A DNA stretch of 64,000 nt from Nitrincola sp048264025 (GTDB taxonomy: Bacteria; Pseudomonadota; Gammaproteobacteria; Pseudomonadales; Balneatricaceae), in NCBI RefSeq assembly GCF_048264025.1, contig NZ_JBLXDN010000005.1:1-64000 (forward strand), written 5' to 3'. Below are positions 1 to 8,441 of this stretch, piece by piece (position 1 is the stretch's first letter; the number at the start of each line of letters is the position of its first letter). The notes beneath the pieces were generated by a model that was given only the letters and a program-made list of their open reading frames with translations, had not been told where the DNA came from and did no database searches. The translations under genes were made by a program, and so were the position numbers.

Positions 1-786
1 GGACCATCCCTCGGTTTTGTTCGAATACGATCCCTCTCGTGCTGGCAGTGTACCCGTACGTCTATTAGATGACTTTAGCGGCATCTTACAGGCTGATGGC
101 TATTCCGGTTATGGCCGTGTCTGTACTGAAAACAACATCACCCGCATTGGTTGCTGGGATCATGCCCGCCGCAAGTTCGTCGAGGCATCAAAAGCCGCTA
201 AGCCCAAAGGTAAGGCCAAACAGGCTAAGCTCTCAAAAGCTGACATGGCACTGAGTTATATCAACAAGCTCTATGTCATCGAACGAGAGATAAAAGACTT
301 GAGTGTGGCTGAGCGTTACCGCATCCGTCAGGAGTTGAGCCTGGCAAAGCTGAATGAGCTTAAGGCCTGGTTGGAAGCCAACGTCACACGCGTGCTAAAA
401 GACTCCCTGACTCGCAAGGCAATGGAGTATACGCTTAACCAGTGGCCAACCCTTGTGGGCTACTGTGAACGTGGCGATCTACAGATCAGTAATGTCTTGG
501 CTGAAAACGCTATCCGTCCCTTCGCTTTAGGCCGAAAAGCCTGGTTGTTTGCCGATACCCCTCAAGGGGCACGTGCCAGTGCAACCTGTTACTCATTGAT
601 AGAAACGGCTAAGGCGAATCAGCTCGAACCTGCTGCTTATATCCAGCATGTCCTGGAACATATCGCTGAAGCTGAGACAGTAGAAGCGTTAGAGCAGCTG
701 CTGCCATGGAATGTATCGATGGAGAAAATTCCGAAAAAAGTGGCGCAATACGATTAGAGTCAAGGTGCGGATTTAGCGGCGCTTAC
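1..786 (+). mobile_element. IS66-family insertion sequence, right part (left end outside window)
   Basis: The segment contains the C-terminal part of an IS66 transposase and ends at 786 in GCGCTTAC. That matches the outward end of IS66-family elements, whose other end starts GTAAGCG. Immediately after 786 the sequence reads as TonB-dependent receptor coding DNA, so 786/787 is the insertion junction. IS66 elements normally make 8 bp target duplications, which would make GACTCAGA (787-794) the expected duplicate. The left copy is outside the window, so this is not verified. Confidence 0.85.
2..757 (+). CDS. tnpC: IS66 family transposase (TnpC), C-terminal part
   Basis: The open frame enters from the left edge, so the 5' end is missing. 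The translation shows typical IS66 transposase C-terminal features: a YDPSR segment followed by LQADGYSGY, then GCWDHARRKF (the DDE-region Cys/His stretch), and near the end NVLAENAIRPFALGRKAWLF, which carries the catalytic Glu. The C-terminal tail after ARASATCYSLIETAKAN is the usual IS66 C domain. It catalyses transposition of its own element. The TnpA and TnpB partners would lie upstream of the window. There is no sign of a frameshift in the visible part, so the element may still be active. Confidence 0.92.
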   Translation, partial: DHPSVLFEYDPSRAGSVPVRLLDDFSGILQADGYSGYGRVCTENNITRIGCWDHARRKFVEASKAAKPKGKAKQAKLSKADMALSYINKLYVIEREIKDLSVAERYRIRQELSLAKLNELKAWLEANVTRVLKDSLTRKAMEYTLNQWPTLVGYCERGDLQISNVLAENAIRPFALGRKAWLFADTPQGARASATCYSLIETAKANQLEPAAYIQHVLEHIAEAETVEALEQLLPWNVSMEKIPKKVAQYD

Positions 787-1185
787 GACTCAGAGCAGAA
801 GAGTGGCGATCAGGCTGGGCAGCCGTTAACAGGTACCGCCAGGCATATGCTGAATGCGACATTGGACTGGAAGGTTAACCCCGACCTGAATCTTTACTTG
901 TCGATGGAAGCTCGTTCCAAACGTTACCGTAGTTGGGATGAGGATACGGATTCGGCTCTTTATTATAAAGATTATGAAATATTTCATTTGGGAGGCTCAT
1001 ACCGTGTTGGCAAAAACCTGACTATCCAGGCGCGTGTAAACAACTTAATGGATGAAGATTTCACCTCTTATCAAACCAGTTTTACCGATAATGGCGATGG
1101 AACTTATACGCCAACCTACAGGGATGATTATAACGTAAAGGCAAAATCAAGAAACTTCTGGTTGTCAGCTAATCTGAGTTTCTGA
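787..1185 (+). pseudogene. TonB-dependent outer-membrane receptor, C-terminal fragment cut by IS66
   Basis: The 132 codons following the IS junction read DSEQKSGDQAGQPLTGTARH, then MLNATLDW. This is the end-of-barrel pattern of FepA/CirA-like TonB-dependent receptors (Asp/Glu-rich loop, PLxxTxxHMLNATLDW). The last strands include VNNLMDEDF, the usual VxNLxDxxY motif, and end in a terminal aromatic (NLSF), the outer-membrane sorting signature. The N-terminal plug and most of the barrel are missing and should lie on the far side of the IS66 element. The product was probably a ferric-siderophore or metallophore receptor, fitting the metal-uptake genes downstream. It is presumably non-functional as it stands. 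Confidence 0.85.
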
Positions 1186-1221
1186 TTAAGCACCTTAACG
1201 ACGTCAACATACTAGATTTGA

Positions 1222-1247
1222 GCCACCCCAACCGGGGTGGTTTTTTT
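1222..1247 (+). terminator. Rho-independent terminator of the receptor gene
   Basis: A CCACCCC/GGGGTGG stem with a 4-nt loop is followed by seven T. It lies 37 bp after the receptor stop codon. Confidence 0.88.
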
Positions 1248-1296
1248 ATGTACAGGACGTACGGGCAGAAAACTGCTCCTGCGTTTTCTGTATACA

Positions 1297-1349
1297 CGCC
1301 ATCCTTGGCGTTATATACCGCGGGCGCATTGGTGCGCAGGAGCGGCGCA
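1297..1349. repeat. Dispersed palindromic (REP-like) element, copy A
   Basis: The core CGCCATCCTTGGCG is a hairpin-forming palindrome. It is followed by TATA, CCGCG, GCGCAT and AGCGGCGCA blocks. The same blocks in the same order occur at 49743-49793 after fabF. It sits in an otherwise gene-free 278 bp gap. Confidence 0.75.
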
Positions 1350-1384
1350 TGTACGGGACCTACTGACTTATAACTGTAAATTAT

Positions 1385-1403
1385 TGTAAATATTATCATT
1401 ACG
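1385..1403 (+). promoter_or_regulatory. Weak candidate Fur box upstream of the macAB-like genes
   Basis: The stretch contains ATCATTA and matches about 12 of 19 positions of the Fur consensus (GATAATGATAATCATTATC). It lies 61 bp before the start codon at 1464. Iron control of the exporter would fit its neighbours, but the match is weak. Confidence 0.35.
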
Positions 1404-1463
1404 CATTGCTGTACTGATGAGTTTTTCCGGATAATGCGTCTAGTGTCTCAAGGGAAGTAAACT

Positions 1464-2657
1464 ATGTCTCAAGCTAAATCATCTTTATCTGTCTGGCGTT
1501 GGCTGTTGTTGGCGGCGGTAATTGCAGGCGGTGCTACAGGTTATTACCTGTTGTATCACACCTCGGCTGATACGCCGGTGGCTTATGCAACTGTGTCCAG
1601 CGGTACAATAGAAAATATCGTGACAGCTACAGGACGGTTACAACCTAGAGAATATGTCGATGTTGGGGCTCAGGTCTCAGGGCAATTGGTTGAAATTCAT
1701 GTCAATGTCGGCGATCAGGTTGAGGAAGGCCAGTTGCTGGCCGAAATTGACTCCACAGTTTACCTGGCCAATGTTGAAGGAACGCGCGCTCAGTTGCGTA
1801 ATTTACAAGCACAGATGATCGATAAGCGGGCGCAGCTGGAATTGGCGGATATACAGTTCCGTCGTCAGAAACGGTTGGTCGAGACACGCATGACCTCGGA
1901 AGAGTCTTTACAGATTGCTGAGGCTACCCAACGTTCAGCTGCTGCCCAGGTGCAGGCACTTACGGCGCAAATTGAGCAGACGGCCTCCTCATTACGGGCT
2001 GAAGAAGCGCGGTTAAACTACTCACAGATCTATGCACCTATGTCTGGCACCGTTGTTGAGGTGGTTGCACGCAAAGGACAAACGCTCAACGCGACGCAAC
2101 AGACACCCACTATTTTACAGATTGCTGATCTTTCGGTGATGACTGTGCAGGCTCAGGTATCAGAAGCGGATGTAAACCGTCTCAAAAAGGGAATGGATGC
2201 TTACTTTACAACGCTCGGGGATCAAAACCGCCGTTGGTCCGGGCAACTGCGCCGTATTGAACCTACGCCTGAGGTTGAAAATAATGTGGTGCTCTATAAC
2301 GCCTTGTTTGATGTTGAAAATGATCAAGGTGCCTTGTTCCCGCAAATGACAGCACAGGTTTTTTTCATTATTGATCGGGCTGAAGAGGTCAGGGTGCTGC
2401 CAGTTGGCGCACTGAATAACCGTCCTTCTATGCCTTCGCCAGGTTCTCGACAGGGTGATCGCCGTGCTGAGGTTATGCTGGTGACGGCTACAGGTGAAAG
2501 CCAGCGTCGCGAGGTAACCACCGGGCTATCCAATCGTGTACAGATTGAAATTGTTGAAGGGCTGGAGCTGGGGGACCGGGTTGAAATGCCAGGCGCTGTT
2601 ATGGCTGCTACCAATCGTCCACGGCCTGCTGAGGGGCCGATGAGGATGCCCAGATGA
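1464..2657 (+). CDS. MacA/PvdR-like periplasmic adaptor (membrane fusion) protein
   Basis: This 397-residue protein has an N-terminal membrane anchor (residues ~12-30). Next comes a lipoyl half-domain (VDVGAQVSGQLVEIHVNVGD), a long alpha-hairpin with coiled coil (~100-180), the second lipoyl half (YAPMSGTVVEVVARKGQTL) and a beta-barrel/membrane-proximal domain. This is the layout of MacA-type adaptors. These bridge an inner-membrane MacB ABC protein to an outer-membrane TolC-like channel. It overlaps the following macB-like gene by 4 bp (ATGA), so the two are co-translated. No outer-membrane channel gene is adjacent. The iron-related neighbourhood suggests a siderophore-recycling role like PvdR, but macrolide or peptide export is equally possible from sequence alone. 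Confidence 0.88.
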   Translation: MSQAKSSLSVWRWLLLAAVIAGGATGYYLLYHTSADTPVAYATVSSGTIENIVTATGRLQPREYVDVGAQVSGQLVEIHVNVGDQVEEGQLLAEIDSTVYLANVEGTRAQLRNLQAQMIDKRAQLELADIQFRRQKRLVETRMTSEESLQIAEATQRSAAAQVQALTAQIEQTASSLRAEEARLNYSQIYAPMSGTVVEVVARKGQTLNATQQTPTILQIADLSVMTVQAQVSEADVNRLKKGMDAYFTTLGDQNRRWSGQLRRIEPTPEVENNVVLYNALFDVENDQGALFPQMTAQVFFIIDRAEEVRVLPVGALNNRPSMPSPGSRQGDRRAEVMLVTATGESQRREVTTGLSNRVQIEIVEGLELGDRVEMPGAVMAATNRPRPAEGPMRMPR

Positions 2658-4600
2658 CAGCGCCAGTTACTCCTGTTATTGAACTGCGCGACATTTATCG
2701 CACCTTCCGTAATGGTGATGAGGATGTGGATGTCCTTAAAGGCGTGAGCCTCACTATTCTGCCGGGTGAGTTCGTGGCTATTGTGGGTGCATCCGGTTCC
2801 GGTAAATCGACGCTAATGAATTTGTTGGGGTGTCTGGATAGGCCAACCAAGGGGCAGTATCTTTTCAATGGTCAGGATGTGTTGGCACTTAGCAAGGATG
2901 AATTGGCCGCGTTACGACGCGATGCATTTGGGTTCGTGTTTCAGAGCTATAACCTTCTGCCAGGTGGAACGGCGCGCGAAAATGTTGAAGTGCCGGCGGT
3001 CTATGCCGGAGTCTCCAGGCTAGAGCGTCACCGGCGAGCCGAGGCGCTGTTGACACGCCTGGGGCTGGCAGACCGTTTGGGACATCAACCAGGACAGTTA
3101 TCCGGTGGCCAGCAGCAACGCGTGTCGATTGCCCGCGCCTTGATGAATGGCGGACAGGTCATTCTGGCTGATGAACCGACCGGTGCGTTAGATAGCCATA
3201 CCGGTGAAGAGGTTATGGCGCTGTTTGCGGAACTGGCCGCACAGGGGCATACACTAATTTTGATTACCCATGATGCCAAGGTGGCCGCACATGCCGATCG
3301 GGTAATCGAAATCAGTGATGGAGTGATTATGGCGGATCAAGGGCCATCACTTTCCCAGTATGAGCAACGAACACCGATTACGGCGACATCTTTGAACACC
3401 CGTCCTGGTAATTTTTTCACCAATCTGGGTGAAGCGCTACGTATGTCATTAAGTGCATTGACCGGGAATTTGTTTCGTACAGTGCTGACCCTGCTAGGCA
3501 TCGTAATAGGTGTTGCCTCCGTTATCACAATGCTGGCGATTGGTGATGGCGCGCGCCAGTCCATTGTCGACCGGATCAGCTCGATGGGAAGTAACTTGTT
3601 ACTGGTGCGTCCGGGGGCGCCCAATCAGCGCGGCTGGGGTACCACTACCCTGATTCCTGAAGATGCTTATGCTGTGAGCGAGCTGCCCGGTATTGTCGCT
3701 GCTATTCCGGAGCAAAGTGGTACGGTGACGCTGCGAGCAGGGGGGCGGGATCATAGCTCCGAAGTGATGGCAACTTCGTCGGCTTTTTCCGCTGTGCGAA
3801 GTTGGCCAGTGGAGTATGGCAGTTTTTTTACTCGTGAAGATGAACTGGATTTCGCCAGTGTGGCGGTGCTGGGACAAACGGCGGCTAAGGCAGTTTTTCC
3901 AGACCAGGATCCGCTTGGGCAGTATGTCATGGTCGACAATGTGTTGTTTCTGGTGATCGGTGTGATGAGTTCCCGAGGCGCTTCTCCCATGGGGCGTGAT
4001 GAAGATGACGTGATCATCGTACCGTTTGAAAGCGGTGGCGTGAGGCTATTGGGCCGTCGTTATTTACGTACCATGACGGTTGCCGTTGCCAGTGATGCTG
4101 ACATTTATGCCGCGCAGCAGGCGGTGCAAGACCTGTTGTTAAGGCGTCACGGCGTGGAAGATTTTCAGATACGTAATATGGAATCGATTATCGAGTCTGT
4201 CACAGAAACTCAGAATACCATGACCCTGTTGTTAGGCTCGATTGCCGCGATTTCGTTGTTGGTCGGCGGGATAGGGGTCATGAATATCATGTTGGTATCC
4301 GTCACCGAGCGTACGCGGGAAATCGGTGTGCGCATGGCTACGGGGGCCAGAACCGGCAATATTATGCAGCAGTTTTTGACTGAGGCGGTATTGGTGTCTG
4401 CGCTGGGTGGTGTGTTGGGTGTCTTGATCGGGCTATCAGTGACGCTGATGCTGGAAAAGCTGGGCACCGATGTTGCATTTAGCGCCATGCCGGTGATGTT
4501 GGCATTTGGCTGTGCATTTATGACTGGGTTAGTCTTTGGTTATCTTCCTGCGCGCAAGGCCGCGCATCTTGATCCGGTGGTTGCACTCGCATCCGAGTGA
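2654..4600 (+). CDS. MacB/PvdT-like ABC exporter, fused ATPase-permease
   Basis: The N-terminal ABC domain has Walker A GASGSGKS (residues 45-52), the LSGGQQQR signature, and Walker B with DEPTGALD. It is followed by a transmembrane helix near residue 275, a large periplasmic MacB_PCD domain, and three C-terminal helices with the FtsX-type segment (TEAVLVSALGGVLGVLIGL). The 648-residue length is normal for MacB. MacB is a mechanotransmission pump that pushes periplasmic substrates through a TolC-like channel. With the upstream adaptor it resembles PvdRT of Pseudomonas, which recycles and secretes pyoverdine. The substrate here is unknown. A TolC partner must be encoded elsewhere. Confidence 0.92.
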   Translation: MTAPVTPVIELRDIYRTFRNGDEDVDVLKGVSLTILPGEFVAIVGASGSGKSTLMNLLGCLDRPTKGQYLFNGQDVLALSKDELAALRRDAFGFVFQSYNLLPGGTARENVEVPAVYAGVSRLERHRRAEALLTRLGLADRLGHQPGQLSGGQQQRVSIARALMNGGQVILADEPTGALDSHTGEEVMALFAELAAQGHTLILITHDAKVAAHADRVIEISDGVIMADQGPSLSQYEQRTPITATSLNTRPGNFFTNLGEALRMSLSALTGNLFRTVLTLLGIVIGVASVITMLAIGDGARQSIVDRISSMGSNLLLVRPGAPNQRGWGTTTLIPEDAYAVSELPGIVAAIPEQSGTVTLRAGGRDHSSEVMATSSAFSAVRSWPVEYGSFFTREDELDFASVAVLGQTAAKAVFPDQDPLGQYVMVDNVLFLVIGVMSSRGASPMGRDEDDVIIVPFESGGVRLLGRRYLRTMTVAVASDADIYAAQQAVQDLLLRRHGVEDFQIRNMESIIESVTETQNTMTLLLGSIAAISLLVGGIGVMNIMLVSVTERTREIGVRMATGARTGNIMQQFLTEAVLVSALGGVLGVLIGLSVTLMLEKLGTDVAFSAMPVMLAFGCAFMTGLVFGYLPARKAAHLDPVVALASE

Positions 4601-4649
4601 TCTATAAGTCATTTTTACAAAACTTTACAGCAATTGAGTAATAACATTG

Positions 4650-4677
4650 TTGACAATAATTATCATTAACATTAAAT
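4650..4677 (+). promoter_or_regulatory. Promoter overlapped by a strong Fur box
   Basis: The 19 bp from 4652 to 4670 (GACAATAATTATCATTAAC) match the Fur consensus at about 15 of 19 positions. A TTGACA -35 box (4650-4655) and a TTAAAT -10-like box (4672-4677), 16 bp apart, flank it. Bound Fur-Fe would therefore block RNA polymerase. The site is the only good promoter before the nine-gene operon that starts at 4737, so the operon is expected to be switched on by iron limitation. Confidence 0.82.
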
Positions 4678-4736
4678 TGTTGATTATTAATCGATATGTA
4701 TTCAGCTGAATTTAGTTCTCAGGAGATGCTTCCCAT

Positions 4737-5240
4737 ATGAATAAACGCTGGTTGTTTGGCCTTGGCTTTTTATTAAGTTGCAGCCTTCCGGTAATAGCCG
4801 AAGAAAACGTAACAATTGCAGTTACGCTACCGGCAGTTGAAGGGCCGATGTACTACCGTCCTTATGTGGCTGTTTGGATTGAAAATGACCAGGGTGAAGC
4901 GATTAAAAACCTGGCGCTTTGGAGTAAAGAACCGGATTGGTTAAAGGATATGCGCCGCTGGTGGCGTAAAAGCGGTCGCTATGGCGGTAGTGACATCGAT
5001 GCGGTTTCCGGTGCAACCAGACGCCCTGGTACCTACGAACTGACCTGGGATGGCAAGAATGCCGAAGGGAATGCCGTTCCCGCAGGACGTTACAGCGTTC
5101 ATTTGGAAGCGGCACGTGAACATGGTAGTCGCAGTTGGGTGCATACAGAGATAGAGCTGGGTCAGGGGCAAAAAAATTACACTATTGAAGCCAGTGAAGA
5201 GTTAGGAACTATTCAGATCACCACAGGAGTTACGCAATGA
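4737..5240 (+). CDS. Periplasmic DUF2271-like protein, first gene of the Fur-controlled operon
   Basis: The 167-residue protein has a clear signal peptide (residues 1-21, LSCSLPVIAEE). The mature part is a small beta-sandwich-like domain. It contains YYRPYVAVWIEN, LALWSKEP and WLKDMRRWWRKSG, followed by TRRPGTYELTWDG and GRYSVHLEAAREHG, as in DUF2271 proteins. A good ribosome site (AGGAG, 4722-4726) precedes the ATG. The stop overlaps the next gene by 4 bp (ATGA). DUF2271 proteins have no established biochemical role. Their frequent company with PepSY and flavodoxin-reductase genes, as here, suggests a part in periplasmic redox or metal handling. That last point is inference. Confidence 0.75.
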   Translation: MNKRWLFGLGFLLSCSLPVIAEENVTIAVTLPAVEGPMYYRPYVAVWIENDQGEAIKNLALWSKEPDWLKDMRRWWRKSGRYGGSDIDAVSGATRRPGTYELTWDGKNAEGNAVPAGRYSVHLEAAREHGSRSWVHTEIELGQGQKNYTIEASEELGTIQITTGVTQ

Positions 5241-6058
5241 AAGCGGTAAAAAAGATGGCCGGAGCGGCCGCAATTACATTGGCTTTGGCAAGTGCCGGTG
5301 CTGTAGCGCATCCGCTATGGATGCTACCGAGCGAATTTAACCTCTCAACTGATGAAGGGCATTGGATCACTGTTGATGCTACCGCGTCACATGGTGTTTT
5401 CAGCTTTGATAAGCCGGTCAGTTTGAATAATGTGACCATCTATCTTCCGAGTGGCGAGCGCCAGCGCATGGGTTCTTATTACAAGGGACAGCGTCGTAGC
5501 GTTTTTGATCTGCAGTTAAACGATCTAGGGACCTACAAGGTTGAGCTGCGTACACCTGAACGTTACATGACTCGTTACGTCGTAGGGGGTCGTGATACGC
5601 AACGCCGCATTATGGCCAATAAACAGCAAGCGGCTACTCAGTTACCTGATGATGCACGTGATGTAGTCACCATGGCAATGCAAAACGTTAGTGTGTTCTA
5701 CGTGTCTCAGAAAGCCCCAACCCAGGAAGTGCTTGCCGTTACTGGCCAGGGGTTTGAAATGGATGCGATCACCCACCCAAGTGATATTGTTGTGGGAGAA
5801 TCAGCCACTTTCCGTTTTACCTTTAATGGTGAACCTTTAGTCGACGCACCGGTTGAAGTCGTGCCTCACGGTACCGCTTATCGTTCTTCACGTCAGCAAA
5901 TTGATCTTGTCACCGATGCCGAAGGGCGAGTTAGCTTTGCTCCCGAAATGGCGGGTCCACACCTGTTATCTGCCAATGTGCGTTTTGAAGGTGATGGTGT
6001 CCTTGCCGATGAAGTGGGGGTGAACTTCCTGTTTTCATTTGAAGCGATTCCGGAATGA
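5237..6058 (+). CDS. Periplasmic DUF4198-like protein
   Basis: The 273-residue protein has a signal peptide ending near VAHP (residue ~24). The exposed mature N-terminus begins His-Pro-Leu-Trp, typical of DUF4198/NikM-like secreted metal-uptake accessory proteins, where this histidine may bind metal. The C-terminal half (from ~165) looks like an Ig-like domain, with a DAPVEVVPHGTAYR segment. DUF4198 proteins are often encoded beside nickel, cobalt or iron transporters. It is translationally coupled to its upstream neighbour and followed within 15 bp by the next gene. The role in this operon (metal or chelate binding in the periplasm) is inferred. Confidence 0.72.
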   Translation: MKAVKKMAGAAAITLALASAGAVAHPLWMLPSEFNLSTDEGHWITVDATASHGVFSFDKPVSLNNVTIYLPSGERQRMGSYYKGQRRSVFDLQLNDLGTYKVELRTPERYMTRYVVGGRDTQRRIMANKQQAATQLPDDARDVVTMAMQNVSVFYVSQKAPTQEVLAVTGQGFEMDAITHPSDIVVGESATFRFTFNGEPLVDAPVEVVPHGTAYRSSRQQIDLVTDAEGRVSFAPEMAGPHLLSANVRFEGDGVLADEVGVNFLFSFEAIPE

Positions 6059-6072
6059 TACAGGGAGATCGA

Positions 6073-6378
6073 ATGAACAAGTTAGCCTTGAGTTTGGGAC
6101 TGCTTTTGCTGAGTTCACAGTCAGCATGGGCGCACTATCCTTATATGGACTGCGTCCGTGAAGGTGAAGGGATACGCTGTGATATTGGTTACAGCGATGG
6201 AAGTTTTGCCACAGGAAGCGATGTTGTTATCTATGACTATGATGAACAAGAGCTCGACAGGGTCACGTCCGATGAGCACTCCAGTGTCTATTTTGACTTG
6301 CCGGAAGGGGAGTTTTTTATTCAGTTTGATGCTGGGCATGAAGACCCAGCCGAATTTGATTATGTGGAACTGCAGTAA
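6073..6378 (+). CDS. Small secreted acidic protein of unknown function
   Basis: I take the ATG at 6073 (101 residues) because AGGGAGA lies just before it and a signal peptide (MNKLALSLGLLLLSSQSAWA) starts there. An in-frame ATG at 6055 would spoil that signal. The mature protein starts HYPYMDC and is strongly acidic. It has two Cys (in MDC and RCDIG), probably a disulfide, and a carboxypeptidase-regulatory-like beta pattern. The His at the mature N-terminus parallels the DUF4198 neighbour. I do not recognise a named family. Its position suggests a periplasmic accessory to the iron-uptake system. Confidence 0.65.
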   Translation: MNKLALSLGLLLLSSQSAWAHYPYMDCVREGEGIRCDIGYSDGSFATGSDVVIYDYDEQELDRVTSDEHSSVYFDLPEGEFFIQFDAGHEDPAEFDYVELQ

Positions 6379-6845
6379 TGTCTGATGTGTCCGTTGCTTC
6401 AGTTATAGAAACGGTGATGCCGGACGATGGAAAGCGTGAGTCCCTGTGGGTCTGGCTGTTGATATCGGCGATGTTACTACTTGGGGCGCTGGGGATTTGG
6501 TTGCGCCAGGAAGTCGTACCAGAGCGGACTCATGTGTCTCTAAACCCGGTACAGTCTCAACAGCTAATGGCCTTATCTATCGCCAGAGAGGAAATACTGT
6601 TTCTGGCTGAAAAACCCTGGCCTGCTCCGGAAAGTCTGGAGCAACTTGGTCTCGACCTGTTTGCATCATCTGCTAGCCAGGACTGGCATCAGCCTGGCGA
6701 TGACTGTTACCAATGGATCTCCCGACAGCATGATGGTGACTTTTTGTTACGTATTTCGGACGGTGTGATTTTCTATCATCCTGGAGAGGCAGGGCTGCTA
6801 TCAAGTTGTACTCCGGATGAGCACTGGACGTTAATGGAAAATTGA
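6378..6845 (+). CDS. Bitopic inner-membrane protein of unknown function (possible FpvH/FpvK counterpart)
   Basis: This 155-residue protein has one transmembrane helix (residues ~25-43, WVWLLISAMLLLGALGIWL). A periplasmic C-terminal domain of about 110 residues follows, with two Cys (DDCYQW and SSCTPDE) that could pair. Its ATG overlaps the preceding stop by one base (TAATG), so it belongs to the operon. The fpvGHJK genes of Pseudomonas aeruginosa also encode single-pass proteins beside an FpvCDEF importer. I suggest it as a positional counterpart only and cannot demonstrate homology here. Confidence 0.6.
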   Translation: MSDVSVASVIETVMPDDGKRESLWVWLLISAMLLLGALGIWLRQEVVPERTHVSLNPVQSQQLMALSIAREEILFLAEKPWPAPESLEQLGLDLFASSASQDWHQPGDDCYQWISRQHDGDFLLRISDGVIFYHPGEAGLLSSCTPDEHWTLMEN

Positions 6846-6849
6846 TCTT

Positions 6850-7731
6850 ATGAAAAAATCCCTTTTGTTGTGTGTTTTGCTGTTTATTTCTACGCTGGCG
6901 TCTGCTGAAAAATTAGTGGTGGGAGTCACTCTGCATCCTTATTACAGTTATGTCAGTAAAGTGGCGGGTGACCGAGCTGAGGTGATGCCGCTTATCGCCG
7001 GTGGTTTTAATCCGCACAGTTATGAATTGCAACCCGCTGACCTGACTAGGCTATTACGTATGGATGCGTTGGTGGTTAACGGTATAGGGCATGATGAGTT
7101 TGTTATGCATGCCTTGGAAGGTTTGGAGTTACCCAGGCTGACCGTGATTCAAGCCAACAAGGATTTGCCCTTGCTGTCTTCCGGTGGGGGAAGTAACAGT
7201 TACAACCCTCACACCTTTGTTTCCATTGATGCCGCCATACGCCAGATTTACACCATTGCCCGTGAACTTGGGAATCTGGATCCGGACAATGCTGATTACT
7301 TTCAGGCGAATGCGCTGAGTTATGCGCGCGAATTAAGGGCAATGAAAAACCGCTATCTAAGTGAAATTCTGGAACTGGATCTGACCGGGGTGCGTATCGC
7401 CAGCACCCACAATGCATATGGATACCTGTTGCAGGAATTTGGTATCGGTATTGATACCGTGATTGAGCCAGCGCATGGTGTCGAGCCCAATGCCACCCAG
7501 TTACAGGATACCATTGACCGGATTCGTACGGCCAATATCCGCGTGCTCTTCACCGAGCTGGATATGGAAAACCGTTATGTAACCGTGATTGAAGAAGTGA
7601 CCGGTATCGGTATTTACCATTTCTCGCACATGACCTATGGCGACTATGATGTGGACATGGTATCCAGAGAGATGGAGCATAACCTGTCCACGCTGGCTAA
7701 GGCTCTGAAAATAGCTGTGTCCGCGCCATGA
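6850..7731 (+). CDS. ZnuA/FpvC-like periplasmic metal-binding protein
   Basis: The 293-residue cluster A-I/ZnuA-family binding protein has a signal peptide (residues 1-19). Metal-ligand positions of the family are visible: His in NPHSYELQP, His in NPHTFVSIDAAI, His in STHNAYGYLLQEFG, and an acidic ligand candidate in TELDMENRY. It lacks the long His/Asp-rich loop of classic zinc ZnuA. It is encoded directly before its ATPase (4 bp overlap) and permease. The neighbourhood (Fur box, second binding protein, PepSY gene) fits FpvC of the pyoverdine-iron system better than a zinc uptake system. Zn or Mn cannot be excluded from sequence. Confidence 0.85.
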   Translation: MKKSLLLCVLLFISTLASAEKLVVGVTLHPYYSYVSKVAGDRAEVMPLIAGGFNPHSYELQPADLTRLLRMDALVVNGIGHDEFVMHALEGLELPRLTVIQANKDLPLLSSGGGSNSYNPHTFVSIDAAIRQIYTIARELGNLDPDNADYFQANALSYARELRAMKNRYLSEILELDLTGVRIASTHNAYGYLLQEFGIGIDTVIEPAHGVEPNATQLQDTIDRIRTANIRVLFTELDMENRYVTVIEEVTGIGIYHFSHMTYGDYDVDMVSREMEHNLSTLAKALKIAVSAP

Positions 7732-8441
7732 AAATCAAAGGACCCGCTGTTGAACTGATCAACCTGTCGCTGCAACTCAATCGGGTGATACTGCTTGAGC
7801 CACTTAGTGCACATTTCAAACCCGGTCGGATGCATGCAATAACCGGACCCAATGGAGCTGGCAAGTCGTCACTGATCAAGTGCCTGTTGGGGTTGATGCC
7901 ACATTCAGGGCAGATTCGGCGACATTGGCCAGGTCGTCCCGGAAATATTGCCTATGTGCCCCAGCAAACGGCCTTTGAACCCTCATTACCGGTAACAATT
8001 GAAGAGTTTATGCTGACATCAGTGACGCGCTGGCCGATGTTTTTCAAGCGTAAAGTTGCTGAACAGCAGCGTATTAGCCGTCTATTGCAGCGGGTCGGTC
8101 TGGAAAACAAGCAGCATTTACGTCTCGGGCAGCTCTCGGGTGGTGAGCGTCAGCGGCTTTTGTTTGCGCAGGCCTTGGAGCGAGACAGTCATTTATGGTG
8201 TATCGATGAACCTATGACCGGCCTGGATCAGTCAGGTCAATCACTGATGACTGCTGAAATGATCAGGTTGCGTGATCAGGGCGCAACGCTTTTCGTGGTG
8301 CATCATGATATGGACTGGATCAAACGTCATGCTGATGAGCTATGGGTCATTGAAGACGGTCTTAAGCATCATGAGTTGCTGTGTCAGCCCAGCCGACTTC
8401 AGGCCGTTGAGTCGGCTGACATTGAAGAGGTGTTTGCCTAA
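7728..8441 (+). CDS. Metal ABC transporter ATPase (ZnuC/FpvD-like)
   Basis: The 237-residue ABC ATPase has Walker A GPNGAGKSS (~residue 39-47), Q-loop PQQTAFEP, signature LSGGERQR, Walker B LWCIDEP, and a switch His in VVHHD. It belongs to the metal-importer (ZnuC/MntA/FpvD) group. It energises uptake through the permease encoded next, which begins inside its stop codon (TAATG). Coupling with both neighbours shows that the three proteins form one importer. Confidence 0.9.
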   Translation: MKIKGPAVELINLSLQLNRVILLEPLSAHFKPGRMHAITGPNGAGKSSLIKCLLGLMPHSGQIRRHWPGRPGNIAYVPQQTAFEPSLPVTIEEFMLTSVTRWPMFFKRKVAEQQRISRLLQRVGLENKQHLRLGQLSGGERQRLLFAQALERDSHLWCIDEPMTGLDQSGQSLMTAEMIRLRDQGATLFVVHHDMDWIKRHADELWVIEDGLKHHELLCQPSRLQAVESADIEEVFA

